Source: Desarmillaria ectypa (lineage: Eukaryota; Basidiomycota; Agaricomycetes; Agaricales; Physalacriaceae). From it: a stretch of DNA of 64,000 bases. The stretch covers positions 300,501 through 364,500 of the forward strand of contig JAUDYN010000011.1 in the NCBI GenBank assembly GCA_030407005.1, given 5' to 3'. Shown here one piece after another: positions 58,401-64,000 of this stretch. The position numbers and the translations under genes were made by a program. Numbering within the stretch: the stretch's first letter is position 1; each line of letters begins with the position of its first letter. Below the pieces are notes generated by a model, which did no database searches, was not told where the DNA came from, and saw only the letters and a list, made by a program, of their open reading frames with translations.

Positions 58401-59926
58401 CAAGTCACCAGGTCCCTTCGGCTGCTATGTTAGAAACGACATTGCCTTGCCAATGTCTAGAAAAAGCTAAAGGAGAAGACCAGAACAAGCCCCAAAAGAT
58501 AGTCTTCGATGGAAACAAAATTAGTGATTTCTCTTAGTTCAGAAGGCTGACTTCTGACAGCTTAAAGCACAATGAACGGAGGCAAACCGAAAAAGATATG
58601 TCTTACCAGAATAAACTTATCAAGGACCCTAGTGCTACTTGACGGGCAGCCTGTCGTGGCCATTCGGACGGCATGAGAAGCCAAAATCTAATTGAAGAAC
58701 CGACAAAGGTTCTTGCATCATCCGTCACTACAGAAGACTAGATTCTAATTCCGCACGGATATGGGGGTTACATATGCACATTGGGTCAAAGGAGAAGGAC
58801 ACGTCGCTTGCCAGTGCCATGAAATGATAGATACCATATCTAAGCACATTCCTGAAAAAGATTAGATTGACAGTAGCGAGAAAGAAGAATTTAGATACAT
58901 CATGCGCAGCTTACTGCTGCGAGTAAGATATGTACTCTTGGTGTTCTTGGTGGTCGAGCGTAAGGAAGCAGTAAAGAAGCCTGGCCGCAGCCTTATCACA
59001 ACAGTCACAGTCACGACGTCACAGAATCCTCGGCCCGACTGCGCATGACTTAATTGGACTTTGTAAGGCTGACGGAGCTTGCAGAGGCAGCGCACATAGG
59101 GTGCTGACTAAGCAGACGAGAGACGTTTTCAACTCTCGCGATTGCAGCCAGCACCGTCTACACAGAATCCTCGGTCCGACTGCGCATGACTCAACCAAGA
59201 ACTACCATTTGATTTACTCGTTTTCCGACCAACTTTCGGCTTAAGACTCTTACAAGTAATATAAAGGCTTGATCAAGTGACTATTTTATGTTTTCTCTTC
59301 GTGATTGCCGGCCATGCATATTCGTTATATGGGAGAGGCTTGTAGTGGAACTTGGCAAAAATTCCACATTGGAATGCGGACATAGCATCTTCAAGAAAAA
59401 AGAAAAACATGGACCGATGGAAAAAATATTTGATACTTTCCTGTAACAGCGCACGTATTAGGGGAACAATATTTATCACTTTAAGCATTACAGTAATGCT
59501 GGGACCTAAACGTTAAACGTTGACCTTACGAGAAGTGAGTCAGCAGGATGCGTTATTATTCCCACCGCAGTCAGCGAAAGCCCCACCTGCGCTGAAGATC
59601 TGGACCCTGATAATCCAAGTGCTTCTATCAGCGTGAACTGCGTAACCCAGGTTTAATGACCCAAATCCTGATAAGATCTAATACGTGCCGCCGGTTGTGT
59701 GGCTGCGTCTGTTCTGCTGGTTGTTTGACCTGAGCAGTTTAATAATTCGAAATCTATTGGACTTTCATGCTCTTCACCGCTTCTATCGTTATTCCGAGCT
59801 GAGCGAAATGTTCTTAGGGCTTGGCATTACTGCGATCATGGCGCGGGCCAAGTGATCAAGAACACATCTTACGCTGATGATACAAAGCGGTATTACATAT
59901 TTATGGCTTTTCTGCTGATTCATGGT
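55457..59926. other. Long stretch without a recognisable gene
   Basis: The first few hundred bases upstream of 55456 should carry the ferric reductase promoter. Open frames such as 55892-56305, 56251-56547, 57254-57297 and 58256-58537 lack motifs and splice-linked neighbours. A degenerate direct repeat lies at 59020 and 59161 (listed). Composition is normal and CpG is present. Confidence 0.45.
59020..59193 (+). repeat. 33 bp direct repeat pair
   Basis: ACAGAATCCTCGG(C/T)CCGACTGCGCATGACT(T/C)AA occurs at 59020-59052 and again at 59161-59193, 141 bp apart, with two differences. Confidence 0.8.
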
Positions 59927-60710
59927 TCAGAGTTTGGACAGAACGGCATCGGCCCCAGAAACAGTAACTCCCTTAGCAGGCTCGAGCTATATATACAGAT
60001 AACGTCAACGAGCAGAACTGATGACACGTTCCTTGTCGTACCTCTACATATTTCACAACGAGATCGTCGATGATCATAGCGTAACGAGCGGTACGAGTAC
60101 CAAAGCCAACCGCGGAGCGATCCACAGAAAGTCCCATGCTTTCAGACCATTTGGCATCTGTATCAGAAAGCATTAACAACTATAGGAATTTTTTAGTTAG
60201 ACTGTCGGAAAGGTGGAAGTTGGAAGTTGGAAGCGGCTGTACTTTGTCTTGAACACCTTCGAATCTTCCCCATCCGCTCAGAACGAAAGCGTCATTCGCA
60301 GCGACGACGGCGATAGCATCAACACCTTTCGCCTTGAATTCATCATACTTCTCGATATACGGGGGAAGGTGGTTCGCATGGCAAGTAGGCTGATTCGAAA
60401 TGTCAGAAATGTACATAATTCGGAAGCAAATAGTGTACAGTGAAGGCTCCTGGAACAGAGAAAAGTACGATCTTCTTTCCCTTCCACAAGTTGGTGTTAA
60501 GCTTGGTGGCTAGATATATCCCCGTTATTATGAGATGTAACCGGTATCTGTTGGTACTTACGAATACCACAAGCAAGCTGACATTTTGATCAATGGGGTA
60601 ATCTCTACAATATCGACGCGACATACCTTGGCTTCTAGCTCGGGAGTATATGCAATGTAGGTGAATGTTGTTTCAGGTATAGTATCGCCGACTTTGATTG
60701 TGGGGGCCAT
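59927..60710 (-). CDS. Peroxiredoxin of the Prx5 type (thioredoxin-dependent)
   Basis: It reduces H2O2 and alkyl hydroperoxides, with a peroxidatic Cys in a thioredoxin fold. ATG 60708-60710 opens MAPTIKVGDTIPETTFTYI. A following exon has WKGKKIVLFSVPGAFT, then after an intron TCHANHLPPYIEKYDEFKAK with the peroxidatic Cys in the (P)TCHANH-type Prx5 motif. VDAIAVVAANDAFVLSGW, AVGFGTRTARYAMIIDD and a last exon EPAKGVTVSGADAVLSKL follow, ending in TGA at 59927-59929. About 170 residues with four or five introns, as usual for fungal Prx5 (Ahp1/Asp f 3-like). Cytosol or peroxisome; the C-terminal SKL followed directly by the stop is a type 1 peroxisomal targeting signal. Intact. Confidence 0.9.
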
Positions 60711-62300
60711 GATTGTCTAGATAGTATGGGAGAAAGAAGGTAGCACTTTACCACTTACCGGGATAGGGCGGATCTCGGCTATTCCCGAGCACGTGAAGCC
60801 TGACTAAGTACGTTCAAGGAAAATCAATAATCACATCTGGGGAGGATTGTCTCTGATATCCAAGGTACGTGACAACAAAACAAAGATAAGCGCTGACGCG
60901 TTGATGTTGGACCTTGTTGAGGGGACGGGAATTGATTCTGTTCCTGCGAGAGCGATTGATCTGAAATGTCCTCGGTAATCACGGCCATCATTTCAAGATA
61001 AGATAACTTTGTATTCGAGTAACAAAGTTTGTGATGAACTTTCTCCCTTACAGCATCCAAGTGTTTCAAGTTTTTCAAGTCGAACGTGGAGCAAACCATC
61101 TCCGTCCAAAAAATCTGTAGAATCTTCAGTCACTGTGACTCTTTTAATGACAGCGGCGCAATTCTTCCTAGGGCCAGTGATGCGCTGCCAACGCTAACTC
61201 GGAGGTACTACCTAGCGTCAAAGTCTCTATTCTTCCCGTCTTCCCTGAAACCCGTTTTGTCGCTCTTACTGGCCGCATACTTACTTGCAAGGAGGTTTCC
61301 CCTGGAATTCATGTGGCCGTTTCCATCGAAGAACTTTGAACATTGTCTGCGGGCGTTGCATCTCAGTCCGACGGCATGCGTAGGCCGATTGAGGCTGCCA
61401 AATTTGACATCAATCGCAAATTATATATATACAGACACTCAGCCAGTGTTCAGCATTCGTGGAAGCCGTCGTTAGGCCGCTGCAAGACATTCTTCGAGCG
61501 ACATTCAAAACAACTTCACTTCGACTTTATGCTTTGGAATTTTTTTTGGCAGCCAGAACAGTTGCCATCACGGAAAAGCCGAGTTTGGGATATACCACTC
61601 CTACATCGGTGGTGCCATCACGCCCGTTCGGGCTATACGTGGCAACCTCCCCCAAGGGTTTCCTTCGTTGCGTTTCATCCTCCTGCTTCGGGCATCACCA
61701 ATTCCCTCGTTGCGTTGTGAGTCCCAGGCTCTCCGGTGTGTTCTCCGTCCCTCAAGGATTTTACAAACGGTTTAAAGGTCTACACCGTTCGACCTTCACA
61801 TCCGAAACCCTCCGTTCAATGGCAATCTGCTTGGTCATCGTCGAGCGCATTATCTTTCAATCAAGGGGGTTGACACCTCACCAACGTTGACAAGCTGCGT
61901 TCATTACCACCAGGGTTTCCCTGTTCTCCGATTCGACAGATCAATCTTCGATCATCTGTTGTCTTACAGTACTTTGGCTTTACATCACTGGTGAATTGAT
62001 GTGCTCCTGGCACATAAGAGGCGACCAGGTTCATCATCACCCTCTCCACCTCCACCACCGGCTATTGTTGTGCAGGGCTCGACGACGATGTGAGTACCTC
62101 TACCCGTTATACACAACATCTCACCTACTCTACCCAGGTCTCTCTGCTTACCGATAGTACGAATTATTGTCACCTGCAACGCGGAGCGGTATCAGGTGGT
62201 TGAAATTACGGGTGCAACCAATGGTTCGTCCATACGGGAACGTATCTTGTCAAAGGTCGTTTTAGCCTTGAAGGTTTTCCGTTGAAAATATTAATGCGTC
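60711..62300. other. Intergenic, no supported gene
   Basis: The peroxiredoxin promoter lies at the left end. Open frames at 60824-61099, 61086-61475 and 61459-61890 have no recognisable domain and overlap one another. Confidence 0.4.
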
Positions 62301-62309
62301 CCTTTCCTC

Positions 62310-63255
62310 TTAGTTGTGTATTCCAGACGATCGCTATTCTTGGTTTCGTGTCTATCAAGCCCAAGTGGGCACGTATGCCATTGGTAGCGCTCTATCAGAC
62401 GCGATGCTCTTTGAAATATGCCTTCAGCAAGGCGACCCGTCAGGGTCGTTGACATTCTTTGTGTCTACGGCCCCGGATCGACCTCCTAAAACCATGGAAC
62501 CTGATTATTCAGACACTTATTTGTACTCTCAGTCGTAAGTTTGCTATCGTTCTTTACATCCAGACACTGACGGAGAGTACAGAAGCCGTAGTAGTCGTCG
62601 TCGAGTGTGTGATATAACTGTCATCCTTTGATGCTGTACTGATGCTTTACAGGGCTGAAATTGAGTGAATTTCAGATTGCTCAGTTGGGAAATCTCTTTC
62701 GTTGCTGTATATTACCGCGGTGTACGATAGGTTCTGTAGGATGTGCAAACTTGTACCACTAGCCCTATTCCAACGATACGTCCTATCGGGACACGGTTCA
62801 TATGCTCTATGACTTCCTTGCTTCTGATTGGGAGACGCGGATCTTGCTATCTTCGAAAGCATGTCGCCTCCCAGTCCTGAGTGTCAAATATACGTGCCGG
62901 GTTCCGTGCACCAATATATAAAGATGCTTCCGATTCGATCCTTCTTGCTGCAGGGTCGTACGCTGTTTGAACATGAAACCCGAAAACCGTGCTTCTTCGA
63001 CGGGAAGGACTGTCCTTGAACGGTTAATCATCACATGAGGACGGAGCAATTCTCTTTCGGTGTTGGCAACGAAGTGTTTTCGTGCTCTCACAGATGCCAA
63101 GTATAGTTCTGATACCCCCCTCGGATTCGGGAAATGGGGGATGGTGGGCAGCGGAAGCGGAGTCGAGTTGTTGCGAATGCAGTGTCAGTGGGAAGATATC
63201 TTTGATCTACAGCTGGAACGGTTGAACAATATTCAATGTAGTGAGTCAAGATGAC
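62310..63255 (+). other. Possible unrecognised multi-exon gene or remnant
   Basis: The frame at 62314-62535 reads like protein (RYSWFRVYQAQVGTYAIGSA, LFEICLQQGDPSGSLTFFVS) and ends at a good donor, GTAAGT at 62536. A second open piece at 62828-63018 (IFESMSPPSPECQIYVPGSV, then FDGKDCP) and a third at 63060-63254 follow on the same strand. I could not link them by convincing introns, and no family is recognised. Confidence 0.25.
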
Positions 63256-64000
63256 ATGTGAATTATGTAGTTGTATCACCCTCGAATGCCCGATAGGTGA
63301 ACGGGTCATCAGCAGGATGTCCTAGTCCTTGGAGCGCTTCTTTTAGATGATCAGGTCTAGGTGAGCCACCATCAGGAAAGGGGAGCGGTAAACTCACGGG
63401 CAACTCGTGTATCATAGAAATGCATCATTAGTCCGACATAATATCGGAACTTTACAAGGGTCATATGGGTGATATGCCTTGTTGAATTTAGAGAAATTGA
63501 CGATCTTTCAAGGTCGTGTTTATTTTGGGCCGAGGTCAACATCAAACTGCCTCGATCGATCAACTTTCCTTGACGCTGGATAATGATTATGAATAAGCAC
63601 AACGGCAGAGCACTTCCTCTTGGCTTCCTTGGGTTTCCTCTTAGGGTAGAGGTCGCTAATTCCGGGTTCCCCTGTGATTGTGATCTGCACATATAAATCA
63701 GAGTTTGAAGCACTATTATGAGTGGCCGAAGAACGTTGCGTCCCAAAATTGTCGCTGCCATTTGGGCATTAGTCACTGACCAATATTTAGCATGGGTTGA
63801 ACGATTGAGCCATGAGCGTTCAAGCCGTATCAGCCACGGCTGCACAAATAGTCACCGCAATTCCGTCGGACGCACGGCTGATATCCTTCTACCGCGTGGT
63901 GACCACGTATTGGATGGCGGAGACAGGATCACCGAGAGGTTGGATATACATAGCTGCGTGACCTAGCAAGTTGAGTTAAGGCCCGATGATATAATCAAAT
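63256..64000. other. No supported gene at the window end
   Basis: A 157-codon minus-strand frame (63372-63845) and an overlapping plus-strand frame (63718-63966) lack known motifs. One might be the edge of a gene continuing beyond the window. Confidence 0.3.

Noticed and set aside
61459..61890. 143-codon plus-strand frame
   Set aside because: Overlaps another frame of similar length and has no recognisable motif or introns.
1..64000. CRISPR arrays, operons or bacterial-type systems
   Set aside because: The intron-rich genes, retrotransposons and protein families are fungal; no spaced short repeats or polycistronic gene runs were seen.

Overview
The window looks like nuclear DNA of a filamentous basidiomycete (Agaricomycetes). 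Its genes carry many short introns (about 50-70 bp). The recognisable families are fungal or basidiomycete-typical: DyP-type peroxidases, a fungal FunK1 kinase, a Zn2Cys6 regulator, a multi-exon 7TM membrane protein, a secreted GH3 beta-glucosidase, and a Ty1/copia element. No species is assigned. All calls come from reading the translations; no database search was run.

Layout. 1-1160: tail of a decayed DyP peroxidase (copy 1). 2007-3241: a 7TM membrane protein. 3411-7750 (minus): an intact HyuA-type hydantoinase/oxoprolinase fused to a DUF917 domain. About 8.3-28.65 kb: an AT-rich block almost free of CpG, packed with nested elements. It holds DyP copy 2 (minus, broken by a solo LTR and a TIR-type insert), several LTR-like repeats, the 5' half of a GH3 beta-glucosidase gene, and most of a Ty1/copia retrotransposon (23108-29053, TSD ATGAC). 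The retrotransposon carries a younger nested insertion (25208-26594). The 3' half of the GH3 gene (29054-31101) has normal composition and an open frame.

33391-36263 (minus): FunK1-like kinase. 36.8-38.0 kb (minus): copy 1 of a repeated unit, here called A+B, that encodes two unrecognised proteins. 38083-40033 (minus): DyP copy 3, apparently intact. 41768-44163 (minus) and 44269-46438 (plus): a divergent pair, nucleoporin NDC1 and a Ctp1/CtIP/Sae2 DNA-end-resection factor, sharing about 105 bp of promoter. 46.4-48.0 kb: A+B copy 2, just after CTP1. 49.1-50.4 kb: decayed Zn2Cys6 regulator. 50.56-50.91 kb: non-LTR retroelement tail. 50.88-52.7 kb: A+B copy 3, carrying a duplicated CTP1 3' end. 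52999-55456 (minus): ferric reductase. 55.5-59.9 kb: no recognisable gene. 59927-60710 (minus): Prx5-type peroxiredoxin. 60.7-64 kb: only weak coding hints.

How it fits together. DyP peroxidase and GH3 beta-glucosidase are secreted plant-matter degradation functions, and the ferric reductase and peroxiredoxin fit an oxidative lifestyle. NDC1 and CTP1 are housekeeping genes. The strongest unexplained signals are the sharply bounded CpG-loss block, whose right edge falls inside one retrotransposon, and the A+B unit spread around CTP1 with signs of recent gene conversion.
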